From positions 4,258,501 to 4,322,500 of the forward strand of contig NZ_CP031013.1 of NCBI RefSeq assembly GCF_003711205.1: 64,000 bases of DNA, given 5' to 3'. Source of the DNA: Polaromonas sp. SP1. Lineage in GTDB: Bacteria; Pseudomonadota; Gammaproteobacteria; Burkholderiales; Burkholderiaceae_C. The notes beneath the pieces are model-generated. The model saw only the letters and a program-made list of their open reading frames with translations. It made no database searches and was not told where the DNA came from. Below, one piece after another: positions 9,246 through 16,091 of the stretch; the first letter of the stretch is position 1; each line of letters opens with the position of its first letter. The position numbers and the translations under genes are program-made.

Positions 9246-9940
9246 TGGCAGTTCATCCCGCCTTTTTGCCCTTGCGCCGCGCCTTGCTGGCCGCCGCTGC
9301 GGCAGGCCTGGCTCTTGCAGCCGGCCCTGCACTCTCGCAAACAGCACCCAAGGTGAAGTTCGTCACCAGCGAAGGGGACTTCGTGGTCGAGGTCTACCCC
9401 GACAAAGCCCCCAAGACCGTCGAAAACTTCCTGCAGTACGTCAAGGACAAACACTACGACGGCACGATTTTTCACCGCGTGATCAGCAACTTCATGGTGC
9501 AGGGCGGCGGCTACGACGCCACCTACGCCGAGAAAAAAACCCGCCCGCCCGTTGCCCATGAAGGCCGTGAAGCACTTGCCAAAGGCGGCCCCAAAAACGT
9601 CGTCGGCACCCTGGCCATGGCGCGCACCAACGACCCCAATTCCGCCTCGTCGCAGTTCTTCATCAACGTGAAGGACAACGACTTCCTGAACCCCACCATC
9701 ATCCCGCCGGGCGACCCGGTACCCAGGTTTGAATACCAGGGCCGCGTGTATGAAAACACCCCGCGCGCCCAGCTCGTCAATGCACCCCAGCTCTACGGCT
9801 ACACCGTGTTCGGCAAGGTCGTGAGCGGCATGGACGTCATCAACAAGATCAAGGGCGTGCCGACCGGCGCCGGCGGCCCCTTCCCGACGGACGTCCCCAA
9901 GACGCCCGTCCTCATCAAATCAGCAACCCTCGTCAATTAA
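9245..9940 (+). CDS. ppiA: Periplasmic peptidyl-prolyl cis-trans isomerase (cyclophilin)
   Basis: 231 residues. The signal peptide (RRALLAAAAAGLALAAGPALS) puts the cyclophilin domain in the periplasm, where it would catalyse proline isomerisation in exported proteins. Family signatures: the FHRVISNFMVQGGGY segment and [11 protein letters not shown]. The start at 9245 overlaps the transpeptidase stop (TGATG); the longer open frame upstream is not credible. It is followed 34 bp later by a second, cytosolic cyclophilin, a tandem pair that looks like an old duplication. Confidence 0.93.
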   Translation: MAVHPAFLPLRRALLAAAAAGLALAAGPALSQTAPKVKFVTSEGDFVVEVYPDKAPKTVENFLQYVKDKHYDGTIFHRVISNFMVQGGGYDATYAEKKTRPPVAHEGREALAKGGPKNVVGTLAMARTNDPNSASSQFFINVKDNDFLNPTIIPPGDPVPRFEYQGRVYENTPRAQLVNAPQLYGYTVFGKVVSGMDVINKIKGVPTGAGGPFPTDVPKTPVLIKSATLVN

Positions 9941-9974
9941 GTCCATTGCTTGACCCACTCTTCAGGACCCCATC

Positions 9975-10484
9975 ATGAGCAACCCCAAAGTCGAACTGCA
10001 CATTGCCGAATACGGCGTCATCACCCTCGAGCTGGACGCCGCCAAGGCGCCCAAGACCGTCGCCAACTTCCTGAACTACGTCAACAAGGGCCACTACGCC
10101 AACACCGTGTTTCACCGCGTGATCCCCGGCTTCATGGTGCAGGGCGGCGGCTTTGAACCCGGCATGAAACAAAAGCCCACCGACGGCGAGATCGAGAACG
10201 AGGCCAACAATGGCCTGAAGAACGACAACTACACCGTGGCCATGGCGCGCACCAATGCACCGCACTCGGCCAGCTCGCAGTTCTTCATCAACGTGGCCGA
10301 CAACGGCTTCCTGAACCACACCGCACCCAACGCATCGGGCTGGGGTTATGCCGTGTTCGGCAAGGTCGTCGCCGGCACGAATGTGGTCGACAAGATCAAG
10401 GCCGTCAAGACGGGCCGCAAGGGCTTTCATGACGACGTGCCGATGGAAGACGTGATCATCCAGAAAGCCGTTGCGCTGGCCTGA
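9975..10484 (+). CDS. ppiB: Cytosolic peptidyl-prolyl cis-trans isomerase B (cyclophilin)
   Basis: 169 residues with no signal peptide. The cyclophilin core [20 protein letters not shown] and [16 protein letters not shown] match PpiB closely. It catalyses cis-trans isomerisation of peptidyl-prolyl bonds in the cytoplasm. It lies between ppiA and lpxH; the lpxH start is 8 bp downstream, so the genes are probably one transcript. The ppiB-lpxH order is common in related betaproteobacteria. Confidence 0.95.
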   Translation: MSNPKVELHIAEYGVITLELDAAKAPKTVANFLNYVNKGHYANTVFHRVIPGFMVQGGGFEPGMKQKPTDGEIENEANNGLKNDNYTVAMARTNAPHSASSQFFINVADNGFLNHTAPNASGWGYAVFGKVVAGTNVVDKIKAVKTGRKGFHDDVPMEDVIIQKAVALA

Positions 10485-10492
10485 AGCAGCCG

Positions 10493-11296
10493 GTGAACAC
10501 CCCACAGGCCGTACCCGGGATGGCGGAGCTTGTAGCGCCGCCGTCCTGGCGTACGGTCGATTTCATTTCGGACCTGCATTTGCAGGCCTCGGACCCGGCC
10601 ACCTTTGCGGCCTGGCAGCACTACCTTGAAAGCACACCCGCCGACGCGGTCTTCATCCTGGGCGACCTGTTTGAAGTCTGGGTGGGCGACGACGCGATCG
10701 AGGGCGACCTGGATTCGCCCTCCGCCGGCTTTGACGCGCGTTGCGCGCAGGTGATGGGTGAGGCCGCCGGCCGGCTGGCGCTCTTTTTCATGCATGGCAA
10801 CCGCGACTTCCTGGTCGGCCAGGGCTTGATGGACCTGTGCAACGCCACCTTGCTGGCAGACCCGGCCGTGCTGGTGTTTCCCGCGGGTACGGGCCGTCGC
10901 TGGCTGCTGTCGCACGGCGACGCGCTGTGCCTGGACGATGTCGACTACATGCAATTTCGCAGCCAGGTGCGCACCGATGAATGGCAGCGCGCCTTTCTCG
11001 CCAGGCCGCTGGCCGAGCGCCAGGGCATCGCCCGCGGGCTGCGCGCGCAAAGCGAAGCACGCAAGAAGTCGGGCGTGCAGTACGCCGATGTCGACACCGA
11101 TGCGGCCCGCCAGTGGCTGCAGGCCGCAGGGTCGCACACACTGATCCACGGCCACACGCACAAGCCGGCCGTGCACGATCTGGGCGGCGGCTACTCGCGC
11201 GTGGTGCTCAGCGACTGGGACCTGGCCGCGCCGGCCCCGCGCGCCGAAGTGCTGCGCTTGACTTCAGCCGGGCTGCAGCGCATAACGCTCGCCTGA
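10493..11296 (+). CDS. lpxH: UDP-2,3-diacylglucosamine diphosphatase
   Basis: Hydrolyses UDP-2,3-diacylglucosamine to lipid X and UMP in lipid A synthesis; peripheral inner-membrane metalloenzyme. The calcineurin-like metal motifs are in order: SDLHL (D27, H29), GDLFEVW (D58), HGNRDF, SHGD and HGHTHKP. The product is 267 residues from a GTG at 10493; an ATG ten codons in (10520) is an alternative start. The metal ligands look complete, so activity is expected. Confidence 0.95.
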   Translation: MNTPQAVPGMAELVAPPSWRTVDFISDLHLQASDPATFAAWQHYLESTPADAVFILGDLFEVWVGDDAIEGDLDSPSAGFDARCAQVMGEAAGRLALFFMHGNRDFLVGQGLMDLCNATLLADPAVLVFPAGTGRRWLLSHGDALCLDDVDYMQFRSQVRTDEWQRAFLARPLAERQGIARGLRAQSEARKKSGVQYADVDTDAARQWLQAAGSHTLIHGHTHKPAVHDLGGGYSRVVLSDWDLAAPAPRAEVLRLTSAGLQRITLA

Positions 11297-11398
11297 TCTA
11301 TCCTCGAGGCCGCGCTTTTCATTTTTCTTTCCACCCCTGCCTTTTACTTTCACCCTCGCAGCCCCACCTTTTTTGCTCCTGACTTCAATCGACACCCC

Positions 11399-12169
11399 AT
11401 GCTGAACTGGTTACGAACGCTTGGCGGCTCCAAGGGCCCCACCAAAACCATTCCGGACACGCTGTGGATGGACACGCTGCTGCGCTTCCCCTTTCTGGCG
11501 CGCCGCCCGGTGGCCGAACTGCAGGAACTGCACGCGCTGGCCGGCAAGTTCCTCAAGCAAAAAGAATTCAGCGGCGCACGCGGCCTGAAGGTCACCGACG
11601 AAATGGCCGTGGCCATTGCCGCGCAAGCCTGCCTGCCGGTGCTGCACCTGGGCCTGCGCTGGTACGACGACTTCAAGGGCATCGTGGTGCACCCGGGCGC
11701 CATGCTCGCGCGCCGCGAGGTCACCGACCACGCGGGCGTGGTGCACTACTACAGCGAGGCGCTGCTCGGTGAAGCCATGCAGGGCGGCCCCGTCACCCTG
11801 AGCTGGCAGGACGTGGCCGACGCCGGCAACTCGGCCGAGCAGGGGCACAACGTGGTGATCCACGAGTTCGTCCACAAAATCGACATGCGCGACGGCGCGG
11901 CGGACGGCTGCCCGCCCCTGCCCACGCGCAGCGCCCATGCCTCCTGGCATTCGGTGATGCAGCCGGCCTACGACGAGTTTTGCGAAAAAGTCGCGATGGC
12001 CAAGCGCTTCGGCGCCGAGCCGCCCTGGCTGGACGACTACGCCGCCAAATCCCCGGGCGAGTTCTTCGCCGTGACCTGCGAGGCCTACTTCGTCAACCGC
12101 GAGCGCTTCACGCTGGACTTTGCGCCCTTGACGGTGCTGTTCGACAAATTTTTTATCCCCGGCAAATAA
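11399..12169 (+). CDS. mtfA: MtfA-like zinc peptidase (M90 family)
   Basis: A 256-residue cytosolic metallopeptidase. The HExxH motif is HEFVH at 155-159, inside HNVVIHEFVHKID, which is characteristic of MtfA. In E. coli MtfA binds the repressor Mlc and so affects glucose phosphotransferase expression; whether Mlc exists in this organism cannot be seen, so the role here is open. It starts 102 bp after lpxH and is followed by a GC-rich hairpin (about 12170-12192) without a T-run, then a family A repeat. Confidence 0.9.
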   Translation: MLNWLRTLGGSKGPTKTIPDTLWMDTLLRFPFLARRPVAELQELHALAGKFLKQKEFSGARGLKVTDEMAVAIAAQACLPVLHLGLRWYDDFKGIVVHPGAMLARREVTDHAGVVHYYSEALLGEAMQGGPVTLSWQDVADAGNSAEQGHNVVIHEFVHKIDMRDGAADGCPPLPTRSAHASWHSVMQPAYDEFCEKVAMAKRFGAEPPWLDDYAAKSPGEFFAVTCEAYFVNRERFTLDFAPLTVLFDKFFIPGK

Positions 12170-12219
12170 GGCCGGCCGGCTGCGCCGCGGCCGGCGCGCA
12201 GAAGCCTGGATTTCAAGCC

Positions 12220-12273
12220 AAATCGTGCTCCAGCCCATACGGCGCCTGGGCTACTCGCTCCTGAATTGATAGC
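12220..12273 (-). repeat. Dispersed double-hairpin repeat (family A), after mtfA
   Basis: On the minus strand it reads GCTATCAATTC, then TAGCCCA, a loop, TGGGCTGGAGCACGATTT. It is one of the closest matches to the copy at 42003-42064. It is intergenic, between mtfA and the exported unknown protein. Confidence 0.75.
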
Positions 12274-12435
12274 AAATCACCCGCACCGGGCTTCGCCGTG
12301 CCTGTGGGGCCAGGCCTGCTTTGGGCTGGTTTGGGGCGTTCCGGGTTTTCTTTAGCCACTTCTTTAGCCCTTCTTTAACCCCATTTCCGGCGCCGCCTCG
12401 TTTCAACCAGCTCCACCACTTTTCTGGAGCTTCCC

Positions 12436-13365
12436 GTGAAACCCCAACTTCTTGCCTCCTGCGCCCTGCTCGCCCTGTCTGCCTGGGTTTTGCCGGCGCA
12501 TGCCGTCGGCAGCCTGGCCGACATCACCGTGATAGACCGCAATACCGGCGCGACGCTGCCGGTCTATTCCCACGGCGGTGAGTACTGGGTGGCGGGCCAG
12601 GCTGGCGCCAAATACGCGATTGCCGTGTACAACAAGTCCACAGAACGCGTGCTGGCCGTGACCGCCGTTGACGGCGTGAACGTGGTGAGCGGCCAGACCG
12701 CCGCCTGGAACCAGGCCGGCTATGTGTTTGCATCCGGGCAGCAATACCGGCTGACGGGCTGGCGCAAAAGCAGCAGCGAAGTCGCCGCGTTTGAGTTTTC
12801 CGCGCTGGGAGATTCCTACGCCGCCCGCACCGGCCGGCCTGCCAACGTGGGCGTGATCGGTGTGGCGCTTTTCAGGGAACAGCAGCCCGAGCCGGTGGTG
12901 CAGGCGCCAGCAGTGCAGCCGCCGGTGGTACAAAAGCCTATGGACCCTGCCCGCTTTGACCGCCCGGGTGAGGTGCCCGAGTGGTACCGCCGAAGCCTCT
13001 CGCGGCCGCCGGCCTCGCGCCAGGCTTCACCGGAAGCGCCCGTCGCGGGCCAGGCGGAGCAGGCCGACCGCGTCGGCAATGCCGCAGAGGCCTCCGCCGC
13101 CGAAAGCCGGCCCCCGGCAGTTCCGCTACCTGCCGCCAAACTGGGCACGGGCCACGGCGCCCGCGAAAACTCCGCCGCATCGCAGACCACTTTTGTGCGC
13201 CGGCAAGTCCAGCCCGACGAGGTCATCCGCATCCGCTACGACAGCCGCGAGAACCTGATTGCCAGCGGCGTGATCCCCCAGCCGGCTGCGGCGGCGCCGG
13301 TGGCGCCCGTTCCCAACGCCTTTCCAGACTCCCGCGGCTTCTCGTATGTCCCTGACCCAAATTGA
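12436..13365 (+). CDS. Exported protein of unknown function
   Basis: 309 residues, not recognised. A signal peptide is clear (LLASCALLALSAWVLPAHA, cleavage near 23). Residues about 28-155 form a compact, probably beta-rich domain containing GGEYWVAGQAGAKYAIAVYN and PANVGVIGVALFRE. The rest is Pro/Ala/Arg-rich and probably disordered. It precedes the ECF sigma factor by about 150 bp, so it may be a target or part of the same envelope-response locus, but this is only from position. The stop codon is immediately followed by a family B repeat. Confidence 0.75.
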   Translation: MKPQLLASCALLALSAWVLPAHAVGSLADITVIDRNTGATLPVYSHGGEYWVAGQAGAKYAIAVYNKSTERVLAVTAVDGVNVVSGQTAAWNQAGYVFASGQQYRLTGWRKSSSEVAAFEFSALGDSYAARTGRPANVGVIGVALFREQQPEPVVQAPAVQPPVVQKPMDPARFDRPGEVPEWYRRSLSRPPASRQASPEAPVAGQAEQADRVGNAAEASAAESRPPAVPLPAAKLGTGHGARENSAASQTTFVRRQVQPDEVIRIRYDSRENLIASGVIPQPAAAAPVAPVPNAFPDSRGFSYVPDPN

Positions 13366-13417
13366 GCCCCCACGGTCGCTCACTGCGTGTAGCTCCCTGC
13401 CCCCCGGGGGGGCCGCC
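13366..13417 (+). repeat. Dispersed GC-rich repeat (family B)
   Basis: Starts GCCCCCACGGTCGC, passes through CTGCGTGTAGCTC and ends in a CCCCCCGGGGGGG palindrome. It matches the copies at 54188 and, inverted, 39679. It begins at the first base after the stop codon of the exported unknown gene. Confidence 0.7.
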
Positions 13418-13517
13418 CGCCTGTGGCCCGGCAAAGCCGGTTCCACGGCTCATGCTGGGTTGAAGAGGTTTGGCGATGGCTCTGTATATGGCTTTCTGCG
13501 CCGTGATAATGTGGCCC

Positions 13518-14111
13518 ATGCCCATCGACCCAGCAACGCAAGAAGAAAGCGACGAATCGCTGATGCTGCGCTACGCGGGCGGCGACATCAGGGCTTTCGA
13601 TGTGCTGTATGCGCGTCACGAGCTGGGGGTGTGGCGTTATGTGTTTCGCAGCGTGCGGGTCCAGGCCGTGGCCGATGACCTGCTGCAGGACGTGTGGTTT
13701 TCGGTGGCGCGCAGTGCGCCCACCTACGCCGTGTCGGCGCGCTTCAAGACCTGGCTCTTCACCATCGCGCACAACCGGCTGGTCGACCACTTCCGCACGG
13801 CAAAGCAGCACGTGAGCATCGACAGGCACGAGGGTGACGACGACGAAGGCGGCAGCCTCGCCGACACGCTGGCGGCCGACTCGGGTTTTGGCCCGGTGCG
13901 GCAGCTGGAGTCGCGCGAGCAGGCCGCGGCCCTGATTGCCGCGGTGGAGCGGCTGCCGCTGGAGCAGCGTGAGGCCTTCCTGCTGCAGGCCGAGGCGGGC
14001 CTGAGCGTAGAGGGTATCGCCGAGGCCACCGGTGTGACGTTTGAAACCGCCAAGAGCCGCCTGCGCTACGCGCGAAACAGCCTGCGCCAGCAGCTACAGG
14101 AGTTTGCATGA
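13518..14111 (+). CDS. ECF-type RNA polymerase sigma factor
   Basis: 197 residues from the ATG at 13518. Region 2 includes ADDLLQDVWFSVAR and FKTWLFTIAHNRLVDHFR (the -10 recognition helix and core-binding part). Region 4 includes LPLEQREAFLLQAEAGLSVE and a helix-turn-helix ending FETAKSRLRYARNSLRQQL. It is expected to direct transcription of an envelope or stress regulon. It overlaps the next gene by four bases (ATGA), the usual arrangement of sigma and anti-sigma pairs. Upstream in-frame Met codons exist (13470-13509) but would add an atypical hydrophobic leader. Confidence 0.93.
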   Translation: MPIDPATQEESDESLMLRYAGGDIRAFDVLYARHELGVWRYVFRSVRVQAVADDLLQDVWFSVARSAPTYAVSARFKTWLFTIAHNRLVDHFRTAKQHVSIDRHEGDDDEGGSLADTLAADSGFGPVRQLESREQAAALIAAVERLPLEQREAFLLQAEAGLSVEGIAEATGVTFETAKSRLRYARNSLRQQLQEFA

Positions 14112-15310
14112 CAGAGCCCGACCACAGCCCGCCCGGCGACGAGCTGACAGCGCGCTACCGCGAGGCGAGCGCCGGGGACACACGCCGGCCCGGCGCGCAT
14201 GTGCAGGCTGCCGTGCGCGCCCATGCACAAATGATGATTGACGCCCGGGCGCAAGGCGCGGCCCCGCAGGTCAAGGCAACGTCATCTGCCGCCAACCAGT
14301 CGCGCTGGAAGATTTCCGCCCTGGCCAGCGTGGCGCTGGTGGGCCTGACGGGTTTGCTGGTGCTGCAATTCGACCGCGGCAGCGACGAAGAAAAAGACCT
14401 GGCATTTGGCCAGCCCAGCGCGAGTGCGCCGCCTTCCGCACCGGCACCGGCACCGGCACCGGCACCGACACCGACACCGACACCGACACCTGCACCTGCA
14501 CCTGCACCTGCACCTGCACCTGCACCTGCACCTGCACCTGCACCTGCACCTGCACCTGCAGCAGCGCCAGCACCTGCGCCCGACCCGGTAACCACCACAC
14601 CGCAAGCACCCAAAACACCACCTGCACCCCAGGCGCCGCAAGGGGAGGCCAAACCCAAAGCGGCAGGCAATGACTCGCCATGGGTGCCCGAGCCGCCCGC
14701 AAAGCCCGCCGCCAAAGCCGGGGCAGACAGCGCGCGAACCCTGGGCGGCGCAGCGCCCCCGCCTGCTGCCGCCGCCGCGCCCGCCCCCTCCCCCCGCGCC
14801 ATGACGCAAGACAACGCCGGCTTCACCGCTTCCCCTCGCATGGCCGATGCGCCCGCAGCCCCCATGGCACGGGGCGAAGCGCCCGTTTCGCGCTCCGCAC
14901 CCGCAGCCGCACCCGCAGCCGCGCCTGCACCCGCCATGGCCGCCCCTGCTGCAGCCGCTGCGGCGGCAGAACAAAGACAGGAAAAATCCGCCGCCCCCGC
15001 GCGCGCCCTGCGCGCCGAACCGGCCAGCGCACTGGGCCTTGCCGGCCCCCTGCTGCAAGCGGCCCGCAATGCCGACCTGCCGCAACTCGATCGGCTGCTG
15101 CAGCAAGGCGCGCCGCTCAATGCGGCCGACGCGGCCGGGCGCACGCCACTGATCCTGGCGGTCATGCAAGGGCACACGGCCGTGGTGCAGCGCCTGCTGG
15201 CGGCGGGCGCCAACACGGCGCTGATCGACAAGGATGGATTGAACGCCCTGCAGCATGCACGGCGGCTGGGCTTTGACGGGATTGCCCGCCTGATTGAAGC
15301 GGCGCGTTGA
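14108..15310 (+). CDS. Membrane protein with Pro/Ala linker and ankyrin repeats; putative anti-sigma partner
   Basis: 400 residues. A short N-terminal cytosolic segment (1-67) is followed by one transmembrane helix (68-88), a long Pro/Ala-rich linker (about 98-300) and a C-terminal ankyrin region (about 308-400, with GRTPLILAVMQGHTAVVQRLL). The N-terminal part sits where an anti-sigma domain would be, but no zinc-binding HxxxCxxC was seen. ATGA overlap with the sigma gene supports a functional pair. If the topology is N-in, the ankyrin domain lies in the periplasm, which would be unusual. The linker is encoded by a hexanucleotide microsatellite. Confidence 0.75.
   Translation: MTEPDHSPPGDELTARYREASAGDTRRPGAHVQAAVRAHAQMMIDARAQGAAPQVKATSSAANQSRWKISALASVALVGLTGLLVLQFDRGSDEEKDLAFGQPSASAPPSAPAPAPAPAPTPTPTPTPAPAPAPAPAPAPAPAPAPAPAPAAAPAPAPDPVTTTPQAPKTPPAPQAPQGEAKPKAAGNDSPWVPEPPAKPAAKAGADSARTLGGAAPPPAAAAAPAPSPRAMTQDNAGFTASPRMADAPAAPMARGEAPVSRSAPAAAPAAAPAPAMAAPAAAAAAAEQRQEKSAAPARALRAEPASALGLAGPLLQAARNADLPQLDRLLQQGAPLNAADAAGRTPLILAVMQGHTAVVQRLLAAGANTALIDKDGLNALQHARRLGFDGIARLIEAAR
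14436..14564 (+). repeat. Hexanucleotide microsatellite in coding sequence
   Basis: Runs of GCACCG, then ACACCG, then about fourteen copies of GCACCT, encoding alternating Ala-Pro and Thr-Pro. A six-base unit keeps the frame, so copy number changes would alter linker length and not switch the gene off. Confidence 0.9.
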
Positions 15311-15346
15311 GTTGGCGCCGGCCGCCATGCGCCGGCACACTATTCA

Positions 15347-15402
15347 ATAAAACAGGCTGCAGCCCAATGACTGCCTCGGGTAACCGCTACTTTTTTGATA
15401 GC
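15347..15402 (-). repeat. Dispersed double-hairpin repeat (family A), between convergent genes
   Basis: On the minus strand it begins GCTATCAAAAAAGTAGC and ends TTGGGCTGCAGCCTGTTTT. It lies between the 3' ends of the ankyrin gene and the hemolysin III gene, and its AT-rich first hairpin could help terminate transcription. Confidence 0.65.
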
Positions 15403-15413
15403 AAATGCCGGCG

Positions 15414-16091
15414 TTAACTGGCGTAGTACAACACCGCCACAAAATGGCAAACCGTGCCGGCCGCCACAAACAAATGCCACACAAAGTGACCGTAACGCAG
15501 CCGTGAATCGGTGGCAAAAAAGCCCACGCCCAGCGTGTAAAAAAGCCCGCCGGCCACCAGCCAGAACAAGCCCCAGTCCGGGATCAATTCCAGCATCGGC
15601 TTGATAGCGATCAGCGCAATCCAGCCCATCGCCACATAGAGGGCCGTCGACACACGCGGGTAGCGTATGCCCGCCACGGCCTTCACCGCCACGCCGGCCA
15701 GCGCCATCGTCCACACCAGCGCAAACAGCGTCCAGCCCCAGGGCCCGCGCAGCGCGCCCAGCGTGAAGGGCGTGTAGGTGCCGGCAATCAGCAGATAGAT
15801 GGCACCGTGGTCCAGGATCTGGAAAATACCTTTGGCACGTGCCGCGCGCACCGCCGGCAGCGCGTGGTACAGCGTCGAGGTGAAGTACAGCAGCACCATG
15901 GTGGCGGCAAACACGCAGGCGGCGGCGATGTCGATGGCATCGCCGTTGCGCACGCTGGCGATTACCAGGAAAGGCGCGGCAATGACAGCGGCCAGCAAGG
16001 CCACGCCATGACTAACGCTGTTGGCGATTTCCTCGCCCAGCGTCTGCTGGCGGTCCGGCGCCACCACCGCAGCGGCGGCGACTTCGCTCAT
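15414..16091 (-). CDS. Hemolysin III / PAQR-type integral membrane protein
   Basis: 225 residues with about seven hydrophobic helices. The family's conserved polar residues are present: SHG near 27-29, TLYH (H76), DHGAIYLLIAGTYTPF about 94-109, and a C-terminal HLFVAAGTVCHF with two His. Such proteins are zinc-dependent membrane hydrolase-like proteins. The hemolysin name comes from Bacillus cereus and does not prove haemolysis here. The start overlaps the DUF349 gene stop by four bases, so the two are probably co-translated. Confidence 0.88.
   Translation of the reverse strand: MSEVAAAAVVAPDRQQTLGEEIANSVSHGVALLAAVIAAPFLVIASVRNGDAIDIAAACVFAATMVLLYFTSTLYHALPAVRAARAKGIFQILDHGAIYLLIAGTYTPFTLGALRGPWGWTLFALVWTMALAGVAVKAVAGIRYPRVSTALYVAMGWIALIAIKPMLELIPDWGLFWLVAGGLFYTLGVGFFATDSRLRYGHFVWHLFVAAGTVCHFVAVLYYAS

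Noticed and set aside
14436..14564. Phase-variable on/off switching by the microsatellite
   Set aside because: The unit is six bases, so gain or loss of units cannot shift the frame.
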